Shown here piece after piece: positions 22,887 through 35,170 of a DNA stretch of 64,000 nt. A program made the translations under genes and the position numbers. Each line of letters starts with the position of its first letter. Position 1 is the first letter of the stretch. The notes below the pieces were generated by a model. That model made no database searches. It saw nothing but the letters and a program-made list of their open reading frames with translations, and was not told the origin of the DNA. Source of the DNA: Solea solea (Eukaryota > Chordata > Actinopteri > Pleuronectiformes > Soleidae); contig NC_081150.1 in assembly GCF_958295425.1 (NCBI RefSeq), positions 4,277,001-4,341,000 of the forward strand. Direction: 5' to 3'.

Positions 22887-25800
22887 ATGAAATTGGTGAG
22901 TGATTGTGTCAATAGTAAAGAGTATAATTAAAGTTAATATAGCCAAGCAAACCCTCGTTTTATCAAAGCCTGTTGGCACGTCTTTTATGGCATCTAGCTG
23001 CCTGCTAGCTTGGGCTGCTGATAGCTACGTGTCTCATTCAGTGAGGCTAACAAGGCAGCCAACAGCAAAGCTGTGTAAAAGGTTCAATTTAATCATTTTA
23101 ATTTTCTTTGAACGAGACAGCGTCTCTCCCCTGTACGCCTTAAGACATGTTAATGCTGCTTTTGTTATCTGTATCTGCATTTAACTGTTTGCACACTCGT
23201 GTGTTTTCCTCTATCAGTACAGTCTGTCTGGTCATCCTACATTGCCTTGCAATGTTCTCAAGTTCAAATCCACCACCGTCATGCTGGACTGTGGACTGGA
23301 CACCACCTCAGTCCTAAACTTCTTGCCCCTTCCTCTTGTGCACAGGTGAGTCACTGGCATCAGTGGCACCTTCTGTATGTTAATGGTGTTAACATTTTTC
23401 TGAACCAATATGAAATATTTTTGTTTTTTAAGCCCACGACTCTCCAAGCTGCCTGGCTGGATCTCCAAGGATGGAACTGTAAACCTGGAGAAGGTATGAG
23501 GAGCTGTTTTTGGTGCATTTGATTATATTAGTATTGAAACTATATCCATGTGTGTGATCACCTGAAGTTATCTGTTTTTCTGTCACTGTAACTGTTGCTG
23601 GATGTGCTGTCACTGGAGCAAACACTCCCCTGTGAAATATTTATTTTTAACTGACCTCAGTTCAGCATTACTTACTGAACTTAACCCTTTTGTTACCATC
23701 CTGTCACCACTGACAAGATTTGGCATGCATACTTCTCATTACCGTAACTCCTAGACCGTTTGTGTTTAGAAAATTCAAAAATTATGGACTGGCGATCTGT
23801 CCAGGGTGTACGCCTTATGTCAGCTGAGATTGGCACAGCACCCTGCACGACCCTCATGTGGAGGATAAAGCAGTAGAAGACAAATGGATGGATACCAGAA
23901 AGCAGAGAAATAGAGCTTTGCTCCCATATACTTCATTATGGTAGCCCTCAGGACTTCCATGGAATCAGACAAGATTCACCAGCACGTCACACGTTTGTGA
24001 CGTCAGCTTCTCAGTAATATAATTGCTTGAATAAGTGCCAGATATTGAAAGTGAAGGTTATCTCGGAGAAAGGGGCAGAAGCACTCACTCATAGAAAGCT
24101 TTTTGACAAAACTGCAACCTCATGATGGTCATACGAGGGTTAATGAGTCTGATTCTGGTCATTTCAGTCACTAGCTATCTATAATTATTAAGTTACACAC
24201 TTTTCTACAATGTTCCTACCGACTCACTTATCAAAGGTTCAGGTGCAGAGTGGAAATGAAAGCAGCTCCATTCTCTATCAGGGACCATAGACATTATTTT
24301 GAAGCAATTATTTTCCTCTTAAAAAAAAGTTATATAGTGTTGCTTTATTATATTATGATTTGTCTATAAGATGATTACCCTTCAACATGTAACAGTTTCT
24401 TTACATCTGTCCAGGAGCTGAAGGAGTGTGCGGGGAGAGTGTTTGTGGACTCGCAGCCCGAGTTCTGTCTCCCTGAGGTGAGAAACCCAGCCAATACATA
24501 ACTGATGATAAGATGCTTTTGAAGGATGTTAGAATGTGATAGACAACAAATGCCATTCTTGGAATTGTGAAACCTAATTAACTAATTAAAATTGATCAAC
24601 CACAGAGAGAACTGTTGGATCTGTCTACTATTGATGTCATCCTCATTTCCAACTACCACTGCATGATGGCCCTGCCCTACATCACTGAACACACAGGCTT
24701 CACAGGCACAGTGTATGCCACAGAACCCACACTTCAGATAGGCAGGTAAGGACACTGATCCAGAGGATTTCACTTCTTTATTTAGTTGACAGTTTGTTGA
24801 ATAATTAATAAAGTGTTGGAACTTTGTTTATTTCATATCTTGTACCATAAGGGACAGTGCCTTGTTTTTTTTTTTTTAAAAATGGTCACATAGTACGCTT
24901 TCTGTTTTTCTCCATTCAGACTTCTGATGGAAGAGCTAGTTAACTTCATGGAAAGAGTTCCCAAAGCCCAGTCTGCCACCTGCTGGAAGAACAAGGAAAT
25001 ACAAAGGTATATATGTACTGTTTGAATTTATTTGTCATTTACAAATGCTTTACAATTGGTTTTAATATAAAATAATTAAAAAATGTGATGTTACTTAATG
25101 TTACTTTTTGACAAATGCATTTAACATAATAGTGTATAATACATTATATTTGTATTAGGTTGCTCCCATGCCCACTGAAAGATGCAGTGGAAGTGTGGAC
25201 ATGGAAGCGATCCTACAGTATGCAGGAGGTGAACTCTGCCCTTAGCAAAGTGCAACTCGTGGGTTATTCACAGAAAGTGGTAAGAGTTTGAATTGTCCTG
25301 CCCATTTGAACATCCAACATTATTCTGAATAAAAGAGTCAGTATCTGCTAATCATCAATTTTCTCTGCAGGAGTTATTTGGAGCTGTACAGATCTCCCCC
25401 TTGAGTTCTGGCTACTCTTTGGGCAGCTCAAACTGGATCATTCAGTCTCATCATGAGAAAGTGTCCTATGTATCGGGTTCATCCCTCCTCACCACACATC
25501 CACAGGTAGTTTAACACACTGTTTCCCAAAAGTTTGATATGGAGACCCAGTTTTAATAGATGACAAACGGTCACAACCCAATTCACAATATAAAACATGA
25601 TACATTTCCTGACTATGACTTATCGATTAATCTGTCGATCACTTTCTCAATTAATGGAGGACTTGTTCGGTTGGTAAAATGTCAAAAGTTGTTGAATTGT
25701 TGAAATTATGATGTTCTCAAACGTCTTGTCCACAAACCAAAATTATTTCTTTGTTCCATGGAGCAAAGAAACCAGAAAATATTCACATTTAAGAAGGTGA

Positions 25801-28800
25801 AAAATCAGAAAGCTTGTCTTAATTATTGAGAAAACACTCAAACCAATTCATTTATCGAAATAGTGGACAATTAATTTAGTAGTCGATTAATATTCGATTA
25901 ATTGAATAATCGTTGCAGCCCTGACCCTGAACCAGTCACTGGGATTGACTGATTCAACAGTTCTAATGCTACACAAAATCAGACACAGGGTCAGTGTAAG
26001 TCAGTCCTAGTTTCATTGATTTAGCACATGGCTGTATCTGGAATCACCCTCTCATTTACTCATTTACTCCAGCAGTCAGTTTTTGTGTATTTACTGATGA
26101 GTTCAGTTTGGGACAGTACACAGCTTCTTAGTTGTACCAGAGTCAGAATCTGTAATTGTTGTACAGAAAACACCAACTAATGTACAGTATTTGTTAAGCA
26201 GTGAGTAACAGTCTTTGGGTTTTCTTTTGTTTTTGTTTTATTTAATTCTGGGAATATTTTAGGGTGAAGTGTAAAAGCATATTTACCACAGAAAAAAAAC
26301 AGGTTGATGACAAAGCTCCTCTTCAGTGGCTTTTGATGAAATTTCAAGTATCTCTTTGTCTCATTTCCCAGCCGATGGACCAAAGCTCCTTGAAGAACAG
26401 TGATGTTTTGATTCTGACAGGCCTCACACAGATGCCAACTGCCAACCCAGACGGCATGCTGGGAGAGTTCTGTAATAACCTGGGTAGGTTCAGGTGTATT
26501 TGTGTAAGACAGACATTACCAGATTAAATGGCTGTTTCATGTGAGTTCAATGTAATTATGTAATATTTTCTGGTTAAACACTGTGACTCAATTGACTGAT
26601 GCATATCATTGTATGCAATCAAAGCTTTATATTATTTTGTTGTTTTTCTTGAATCTGTAGCCATGACTATCCGTGCTGGAGGCAACGTGCTGGTTCCGTG
26701 TTACTCGTCAGGAGTGATATATGACCTGCTGGAGTGTCTGTACCAGTTCATTGACAGTGCAAACCTGGGCACCACACCCTTCTACTTTATCTCCCCTGTT
26801 GCCAATAGCTCGCTGGAGTTCTCTCAGATCTTCGCTGAGTGGTGAGCAGCTATTCATCAAAATTCTCTTATTAAATAAAATCTGCAAAATATTATAATAA
26901 TATCTCAACAGTTCCTACATCTTACTGTGTGATTATAACATTCAGTGAGTCCTTTGTTGAACCTAATGAGCACCATGGTGTCACATTAATGTGTTAATTG
27001 TGTGGCACTGTTCTGCAAAGCAGTCATAAGTGCAGGTAATGAGGTGATTGAGTTGCTGCTAAAACACTGGAGAGTGCTTGAGTTTCGCCAGTGATTTATT
27101 TTTCACTTAAAACAATGACTGAAAAGCCAGTTTTCTCATGAAGTCAAGTGTTTGCTGTAGTGTTAATTCCCCGAGTCTGACGTCCTACTAATAGATTTCT
27201 CTGCAGCATGTTGATAGCAGCTTGATATTCACTTGTTCATATTATATTTAAATACAGTCAAAAACCTTCCTGTTGTCACCATGCTGATTAGAGTTATTAG
27301 AATTACAGCACTCTGTATTTGATTGCTGTTGATTTCTCCACAGGATCTTTCTGGGATTTCCTGATTAGGGCTTGGTTATATTCTTTTTTTCCTTTCCAGG
27401 CTTTGTCACAACAAGCAATCAAAGGTGTATCTTCCAGAGCCTCCGTTCCCTCATGCTGAGGTGAGTCACGCTGCTGCGTCTCTGGTCAGTGAAGTGAACA
27501 CTGCTGCGTTTCAGAGATAACAGATTTCTGGAAATCCTGATAAAATCACAAGTCACAGTGAAGAAGCCCACGACTGGTCTGCAGTTAAACCGATCGCAGC
27601 CTGTGCAGCTCTGACACTTTTGCAGAATCATTTAACATCTATTTGTACATTAGATTTTCTTCTCTGCATAAATGTACCTTTTATATGCTCAAGATCCTTT
27701 TTTGTTTTGCTACTGCCAGAGTGAAAGGTCTTGTGCTGATAAGTGGCGTTTCTAAATGTTTCAGCTGATCCAAACCAACAAACTGAAGCACTACCCCAGC
27801 ATTCACGGAGACTTCAGCAGCGAGTTCCGTCAGCCGTGCGTGGTTTTCACCGGTCATCCGTCCCTGCGCTTCGGGGACGTGGTTCACTTCATGGAGCTGT
27901 GGGGAAAGTCCAGCATCAACACCATCATCTTTACTGGTAACTGCACTTATCTTACAAACACAGCCGAGTCAAAACCTGCATGTGAATGACAAGATGTCCT
28001 CCTGTAGAACTGCAAATATCACAATTATTTTCATTATCCATTATACTGTTCCTCATTTTTTCAATTAATGCATTAGTTGGTCTAGAACAATACCAAAGAA
28101 TGGTGAAAAATCTAAAACAATTATCAGAATATTTGGTTAGGGCGGCAATGATTAATCAATTATTGATTACTAATCGATTCATAAATCAGTGTCAAACAAT
28201 GATCAGTTTCAGTATCTTTTAATAATTAAAACAAGCTCTCATGTGATAATAATTTCATTTTTTAAGTAAATTAAAACTGATTCATTTCGGTTTGGGAAAC
28301 CATTAACAACATTTCTCATAGCACTAGTTGGTGAATAATTTACTTGATGAGTAACTGAATGATTTCAGCTTTAATCCTGTGATTGTGAAACCCATGTATT
28401 GGTTTTTCTGTGTCGTCACCAGAGCCTGACTTCTCTTACCTCGATGCCCTGGCTCCCTACCAGCCACTGGCTATGAAGTGTGTCTACTGTCCCATCGACA
28501 CACGGCTCAATTTCCACCAAGTGGCAAAACTGCTTAAGGAAGTCCAGGTATGCTGTGCATATCACAGGGTTCCTTAAAATGATTCTATTCTCTCTATTCT
28601 CAAATATAGCCCCAGAGAGGATTAAAGATACAGTAATTAAAAAATGTGCTTGTCGCAGCTGAATATACCTCACCTCAGCCTTCTCTTTGTTGGAAGCGTC
28701 TGTTGAATAAAGGCCTTTTGGCCCAGTAAATTTGAGCATGAAAGTGAAGTGGACCACCTGTGAGATGTTCACCATACAAGCCATTTTTATTGAAGCAAAT

Positions 28801-30284
28801 CACTGTCCTTTGTTGCCTCTCCTGCAGCCCCTCCATGTGGTGTGTCCAGAGCAGTACACCCAACCTCCACCCAGCCAGTCCCACCGCTCTGATCTGATGC
28901 TGGAGCTGCAGCCTCCGCCTGTGCCCTACAGGCGCTGCTCTGTACTCAACCTACCCTTCAGACGCCGCTACGAACGCGTCTACATACTTCCTGAGGTGAG
29001 GTTCCGCATCACAGCGGAAAACTCGCATGAATATATTCCTCTTCAACTTAACTCATTTGAAGAACTCAATAAAGTCAGTCGATAATGTTGAATAAAAGAT
29101 AAATAGCTGCACCTTCAGAAACAGATGGCGAGTGAGTTCTATCGGTTCCCTCAGGAAATGGGGAAACAGTGACATATGGTGGATAAGAAGCTGTCAGAAT
29201 TAAAGATTGAAATGCATTATGGAAATTTTCAAACTCCTGTCACCAAGCAGGTGGCCAATTTTCATGTCTATAAGTCTGGTTCTTCTGTTCCAAGTTGGCC
29301 AACTCCCTGGTGCCCTCTGAGATTAAACCTGGCATCTCCGTGGCAACGGTGTCTGCAGTGCTGCACTCCAAGGACAACAAGCACACACTGCAGGTGTGTC
29401 TGTCTTGTGAAATTATGCCACGAAATACATACTTGAGTGTAGCTGTGAAGCCTCTGTGAACACATTTCACTGTTTTCTTTCATTTTTGCATCACCAGTCA
29501 GTGCCCAAACCCCCTCCAGTGCCCCCCAGCAAGAAAAGAAAGCGAGTTATGGAGGAGCCCCCCGTGGTGCAGGCGCCCAAACCCCTGCTGAGTGGAGCGG
29601 TGCCCTTGGAAGCTTTCCTGGCCACGTTACAAAAGGTGTGAAAAGTTCAGACACGAGTGGGAACCGCAACATTGTTTTTATTAGAGCCAGCAGTTAATTT
29701 GTGTTGTTTGCCCTCTTGTCATTGACTGACATTTCCTGCAGCTTTAGTGCTCCCTTCAGAGTCATGACTATTATCTCATTCAACATGACATTGCTGGGAT
29801 TAGTTTTTATTTTACAGCAGAGACCGGGGATTTTATCACAGAGAGAATGTTTTTTATTTGATTAAGCATGCTCCTGCTATCACTGATTTTATTACTGCCC
29901 ACTACTTTTACATCTGTTTTTTTTAGTTTTGAGTGAAATAGACCATCTGTCTTCTAATGGATCGTGCTTCACACAACTGCTAATTTTCAAAGTACATCTC
30001 ACTTCATGTGCAGGCACCTGCAGGCATCCATCTTGCCAAAGTAAAACAACGAAATGCGTCCCAAAGTTAAACTTAATGGTGTGCTTTCTGTACATCTTCA
30101 TTTGCAGCACGGTATCACAGAGGTGAAAGTGGAGGAGACGGTAGACGGACACATCCTGCACCTACAGGCCGATGACACGCTGATCCAGCTGGAGGAGGAC
30201 GGGACGCACATCGTGTGTGACAATAACGAGCCACTGCGAACCACACTGAGAGACCTGGTGCTCCGCTTCCTGCAGAAACTCTGA
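22887..30284 (+). CDS. ints9: Integrator complex subunit 9
   Basis: Catalytically inactive metallo-beta-lactamase/beta-CASP partner of the INTS11 endonuclease in the nuclear Integrator complex, which cleaves snRNA and paused nascent transcripts. Exons: 22887-22895, 23218-23345, 23433-23493, 24415-24477, 24606-24745, 24920-25006, 25159-25279, 25371-25505, 26372-26483, 26661-26841, 27400-27460, 27765-27936, 28423-28547, 28828-28995, 29295-29393, 29498-29635 and 30108-30284. Every junction is GT-AG and in frame. The sum is 658 residues, the human INTS9 length. The first exon carries only Met-Lys-Leu. The protein begins [16 protein letters not shown]. Where active nucleases have an HxHxDH metal motif, it has [12 protein letters not shown], as expected for INTS9. 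Further landmarks are [26 protein letters not shown] and the C terminus [12 protein letters not shown], in the region that binds INTS11. Identification is certain. Confidence 0.97.
23788..23893 (+). mobile_element. 3' part of a tRNA-derived SINE (fragment 2)
   Basis: Reads ACTGGCGATCTGTCCAGGGT, then a GTACGCC and AGCTGAGATTGGCACAGC segment, ending CCCTCATGTGGAGGATAAAG and ATGGATGG. This is the 3' half of the SINE whose tail also occurs at 16586-16641. It lies in ints9 intron 3. Confidence 0.6.
25620..25922 (+). mobile_element. MITE-like family, copy 3 (longest copy)
   Basis: Runs from TTATCGATTAATCTGTCGAT to ATAATCGTTGCAGCC. It carries AAAATGTCAAAAG, the AAAGAAACCAGAAAATATTC block and a terminal GATTAAT-rich stretch. 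It lies in ints9 intron 8 and serves as the reference for the other copies in this window. Confidence 0.65.
28021..28190 (+). mobile_element. MITE-like family, copy 4 (scrambled)
   Basis: Contains CAATTATTTTCATTATCCAT, AATGGTGAAAAATC and GGCGGCAATGATTAATCAAT, blocks seen in the copy at 25620, but with internal loss. It lies in ints9 intron 12. Confidence 0.5.
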
Positions 30285-30444
30285 AACCTGTTTCATTCCT
30301 TCCCTCTGTTGGTTTTTTAAGTATCCTCGCTTTGTACGGACGGCAAAAGAAACAACACGAGAGACGGTGAGAGCAGGTGTCAACACAACTAAACCCAAGG
30401 TTTATTATAGTTTCACTGTAAAGTTTTGTAAGATAGTATTTTGT

Positions 30445-30450
30445 ATTAAA
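30445..30450 (+). terminator. ints9: Candidate ints9 polyadenylation signal
   Basis: ATTAAA occurs 160 bp after the ints9 stop codon. Confidence 0.5.
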
Positions 30451-30597
30451 ATATACTACAAAAATTGAAAATGTTATTTCAGTCACTGAAAACTCATCAT
30501 GAAGGAAACTGAAATGTAGTCATGAAAATGCAGATGTGATCAGTCATGAGTGCAGGTTTTCCAAAGAAGGAGGAAGAAGAAATACAACAGAACTAGG

Positions 30598-30690
30598 GGT
30601 GGAGTGGCTCAGTGATTGTACTCAATTCCATTGTAAGTCACTTTGGATAGAAGGGTCTGCTAAATGACATGTAGTGTAATGTAACTATAC
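30598..30690 (+). mobile_element. Short SINE-like fragment
   Basis: GTGGAGTGGCTCAGTG is followed by GTAAGTCACTTTGGATAGAA and TCTGCTAAATGACATG. This head and tail match a SINE tail I know from many teleost genomes, here reduced to about 90 bp. Confidence 0.5.
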
Positions 30691-31789
30691 ACAGTTAGTC
30701 CCTTTGGGTTTACTCCATTTCCCATAATCCCAACTTTGTGTTTTACAGTCTCTACAGTGCAAATTAAATCCAAATCTTAGCGTGTGACTAGCTCCTCGGA
30801 TGAAGATAAAATAGCAGAGCTTTTAATGAGTTACAAAATGCACACGGTTGTGTGTACATGTCTTTCTCAGTCCCGTGCACCTCCACAAAAACACACAGCA
30901 AGAGACATTTAAATATGTTCTATCAGGAAGAACATATTTAAATATCAAACATGCCTGTGTTTAATTTAGAGGCTTCAAATAAAGACGTAAGCAGAGGAAT
31001 AACATGCTTTTTTCAGCAGTTTTAAGTTTTATGGTGCACTGCTTGTGTCCACATACAGTATAGATTAGATGGCCGGGAATTGAAATAACATTATACTGTG
31101 ATGAAAAATATCACTGTTGCAATTACCGCTCTAAAAAATCAGCCATCATCTGTCTGTTAATTCAAGGAACGCCTGTCTGTAACGTCTGTTAATCACATAA
31201 CCGTCCAACGGTCTGCTTGACAGGCTTCAGATTTGGCAGGTGACCTGTGAAGGGTGTCAGTGTTTAGACAATAAATGCAAGCTATATTGGTAGAAATGTG
31301 ACAGATGCAGGAGAAATGAGTAGAGACAGATGCCATGGCACTGCAGCAACCATGGTAGTAAAATTGTACTTGAACGATCTTTGTTAAAAGAAGACACCAG
31401 TATTTGTAATGTTGACTTTGCTTGGATGAGAAATGCAAGAGATGCCTGTTCTGCCTGTTTGTTACTCGCACATCTGTAGAATGGCTCACCTGACAGACTT
31501 GGCAGGTGACTTACTCAGGGCAACAGTGCAGATTTTGACTTTGTTTGGATAAGGAATGTTAGGGAACAGGCACTGGTGCTGTTTTGCCAGTACTATCAAG
31601 AACACTGACGACCAACCTAAAGTGATTCCTGCATTCTGCTTTTGACAAATCATGAAAAAACGCTCACACCTTAAGCATGGTATGAAGGAAAAGTTAGCAG
31701 TTTTGATTTTAATACTTGCAAGAGCACAGTATATGTTTAAACTGGTTATTAGCCTGTACTACCAAATGAATCACCAACTGCCTCTATAA

Positions 31790-31905
31790 TCAATTAATTC
31801 TGATTTCTGCATGATAAATTTGAATATTTTCTGGTCTCTAGTCTTTTTCTTTACTGAAAGTAAACTGAATATCTTTAGTTTATGAGTGGAACAAGACATT
31901 TGAGG
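31790..31905 (-). mobile_element. MITE-like family, copy 5 (fragment, reverse orientation)
   Basis: GAATATTTTCTGGTCTCTAG is the complement of the CCAGAAAATATTC block. It is followed by AAACTGAATATCTTTAGTTT, in the order expected for a reversed copy. Confidence 0.45.
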
Positions 31906-33128
31906 AGAGTAACAGTTATGGTGACTATTGGGATAACAGTTGAGTTGGGTTAATCTAGGTTATTTTCTTTGTTAACTTCCATCATGTGGCTGTCTCAGAA
32001 AACGGAAACACAAATCTACTGTGTGTACGACTAACCAGGTTACAAACATGTTCAGGTGTTGTAGCCCTGGAACATGGTTGCTACCATTGCTCCATTATCA
32101 GCTGTGTTTTTCTTCCTATGAATAGATGACATCTCCACTGTGACAAAGACTGGGTGGGGCCTTGTTTTATATTGCGCTGCAAGCAGTTTGATCCTCAGTT
32201 AACCCCCTAATCTTGGCAACATATCAACAATTCCTGATGTCTTTCTCCGGTTTGTCTGAGGTACTCTGCGCCTCTTGGAGGCAAATAAACTTAACGCAAC
32301 ATACCATTACATAAGCTCTACTGTACACAATCAAATATGTTGCTCTGTCCATGCCTGTTGAAAATAGTAAAAAAAAAAAAAAGCAGGTCGCTTATTTGTG
32401 TCACAAAATATTTAATTGGTGCAGGGTTTCCATAGAGCTAAAAAAAAACACAAACATTTAATAATATGCTTACAATATACAATATCTTACAGTGTACTAT
32501 ATGACCATTGTTTTGATAATACAACTGTGTCCAGCAGGAAGAACCTCTAATGTAGGATTGAAAAAGGGAGAAAAGAAGCAAAACCCAACTCTTCAAAAAC
32601 AAAGCACTCAGCAGATTGTGTGACAGCAGACATCAACATATTCAACAACTCTGTCTTATTTAAGCACAGAAACAGTGTTGCCTTTTAGAGGGTGCAGACA
32701 TTAAAACAGAGGGCAGATATTAGGTGAAGTGGCAGGAAGAACAAAAAAATGGAACATAGCTGGTTCCATTGCATGTATGTTGACAATGCACGTATATAAA
32801 ACGGTGTCACTGAGGTGTGGTCCACATGTGGTGTTCGCTACGTTCCTTATGTGGTGTAAACTACTGTTCTTCCCGGCAGTGTATTTGGAAGGTTTCTGGT
32901 GTGACCCAAGAGCATCACACAGAGCTTCACTCAGTCCTGGTGCAACCTGAGAGATATTTGGTCTTGAACGGACAGCCGGAAAAGAAATGGGTGAAAAGTA
33001 AAGGCAACAAAAGGGCAGGATGATCATATGAGGATGATACCATAATTTTAATGTAAAACATCCAACCCAGGTGTGAAATGTTTCATTAAGTGTTGATTTG
33101 ACATAGCTGTATTTTCTGAGAAAACACA

Positions 33129-33134
33129 TTTATT
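33129..33134 (-). terminator. glrx5: Candidate glrx5 polyadenylation signal
   Basis: The minus strand reads AATAAATAAATG here, about 550 bp beyond the glrx5 stop codon. Confidence 0.45.
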
Positions 33135-33680
33135 TATTTTTAGATAAAACTTGATTTTTGCGAGATTGAAATGACAGGACAAAACCCAGCCTTTGCCTCC
33201 TTCTACCGTGTGATAATCAAAGATCAAAAAGGGGGGGTTTGCTCATGTATAACAAAGCAACAGCATTGTCACACTTTCAATCTGGTATTTCTGAACATTT
33301 TTGGCTGTTTTCAGTGAAAGCCGTTAACATCTACCGGTCAGCACTGAACATAGCAAAGTTACTGGCTAGTCAGCAGAGAGTTTAGCAGCAGAGGAATAGC
33401 GATTGCTACAGAAATAGAAAGAATATGACACAATCTGGGTATAAGCAGAGTAACAGGAGCTCCATATCACACTGCTTATAGGTATGATCATGATTAATCA
33501 TAGATATTCAAGACTCTGAATGAAGTGCTGCCACCAGAAATGCTCACTCTTGTCACTTTCATCTGCACTCCAAGTTCACTTTTTCCATGGCTGCCTGGAG
33601 TTGGTTCATATGAGAAGGGGATTCAACTTGATTACTGTGTCCTCTGTCTTGTCAGCTGTTTTAAGGTTCATACTCATCCT

Positions 33681-34776
33681 CTATTTGGATTCTTTCTCAG
33701 CGCTCAGCAGTGCAGAGTGGATCCCCAGCTTCTTTAACTCATCCACCAGGTCTCCGTTCTGGTGCATCTGGAGCAGGATGTCACAGCCTCCCACAAACTC
33801 ACCATTGAAGTACACCTGAGGGATCGTGGGCCAGTTGGAGAAGTCCTTGACACCTGTGGAAGGCAAATGGTACATGGTCAGTGTGACATTAACAAAAAGC
33901 AAGTTTTTACAGTTAGAGTTTGAATTCTCACCAGAGACTGTACTGTACAAGTTATATTAAATTGAAACAATGTTCATTATAGTAACTACCATAGGGTCAA
34001 TGTTTACTATGAATTATATTCTTAAAGATATGCCTAGTTAAGTCACTTTTAGTGTCTTGTCCTGACCTTAACTATACTGAGGCAAGAGCTGATGTAACCA
34101 AGACCCAGTGAGAGTCATTTCCTCATTCCTTATCTTATCTGCTACCATCGTTTAAAAAGGAGGAAATATTAGTCAAATAAAGCCATAGTTATTTCAACGT
34201 GTGTTCATGAAATGGTGTGACGTTTGTGTTGTGGCGCCACACCCTGTGGCCCTGCTGCAAAACACTGATAAAAGCAACAGAAAGTATGACTGGACTGGAC
34301 AATCAGTTAACGTGCGTTTGGTTTAAATTAGCCAATTAAACTTAATAGTGTAAACAAGGCAGAGTGTAGACAGATGCTACCAGAGCATCACCAGCAGAAT
34401 GACTGACTCCACCTTCGCTGTCAATTATGGAGGAGTTTGCTAGTGCGACACAAACTTATAGTGAACACTTCACTCACTGACCTTGTCTGAGATCCTGGTC
34501 TTCCAACACATTGTAGTCAGCGTAGTCGTCCACCCCGTGCATCCGCAGGATCTGCACCACGGCGTTGCTGAAGCCGCACATGGGCTGAGCCCGAGTCCCC
34601 TTCATGAACACCACCACCTTGTCCTTCTTCACTATCTCACCAAGGTCTTTCTGGACGTCCGAGCACAGGAACCGCCGTCCCGAGGCCGACCACAGGCGTC
34701 CGTCGGCTTGTCTGGGCATATAGACCGCTGTCCCTGACCGCAGACACCGGGCAGTAGCTCGTATTAAGTTATTCAT
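33681..34776 (-). CDS. glrx5: Glutaredoxin 5, mitochondrial monothiol glutaredoxin
   Basis: Matrix protein that carries [2Fe-2S] clusters between the ISCU scaffold and later assembly factors. It is needed for haem synthesis and iron homeostasis. Two exons: 34776-34482 and 33853-33681, joined at phase 1, giving 155 residues (human 157). The monothiol active site PMCGFS places Cys67 where human GLRX5 has Cys67. Other family motifs are [16 protein letters not shown] and GGCDI. The first 40 or so residues are rich in Arg and Ser and poor in acids, a typical mitochondrial presequence. It is divergently paired with prkrip1, with 386 bp between the start codons. Confidence 0.97.
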
Positions 34777-35162
34777 AGTGTTTGGTTTGTTTTATGTCGA
34801 TAAAAACACAAATTGAAATCGTCAAAGCTGAGTCACTTGCTCGTCTACAAGCTAGTTGGAGCCAGTCACCTAAATTCACGCTCGAGGGGCGGGACCTAGA
34901 CGCTGATTGGACATCTGCGCTCAAATAACGTATATTTTCATTGGCTGTTGAAGTCACACGTCATTTACCTAAGCTACCCGTAAAATGCAACTAAAAGTGA
35001 CCAATTGACAACAGCAATACTAACACAACACGATTATTTCAACAATGTTTGTATTTACTTCCGATTAAAAAAAAAACATATTTCTTCATCATCTTATGCA
35101 AGAGCTTAAGAACTTCCGGGTCGTCCAGAAGAAGCCGGAAGAGAACGAGGACGGCTCGAAAG
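34777..35162. promoter_or_regulatory. Bidirectional promoter, glrx5 / prkrip1
   Basis: The start codons of glrx5 (minus) and prkrip1 (plus) are 386 bp apart with no gene between them. A CTCGAGGGGCGGGACC segment with a GC-box-like GGGCGG lies near 34883. No TATA box is apparent on either strand close to the starts, which suits a housekeeping divergent promoter. Confidence 0.6.
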
Positions 35163-35170
35163 ATGGCGGC
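35160..35170 (+). promoter_or_regulatory. prkrip1: YY1-type site overlapping the prkrip1 start codon
   Basis: AAGATGGCGGC matches the YY1 consensus (AANATGGCGGC) and contains the prkrip1 ATG. YY1 sites at this position are known for housekeeping genes with short 5' UTRs. Confidence 0.55.

Larger units (their letters stand above)
30451..33128. other. Intergenic spacer, ints9 to glrx5 (tail to tail)
   Basis: No gene supported. It contains a SINE-like fragment at 30598-30690, a MITE-family fragment near 31790-31905, and otherwise unremarkable AT-rich sequence. Confidence 0.6.

Noticed and set aside
35049..35162. 38-residue N-terminal extension of prkrip1 from ATG 35049
   Set aside because: The extension is Arg/Ser-rich with no family similarity and would overlap the promoter; ATG 35163 has the better context.
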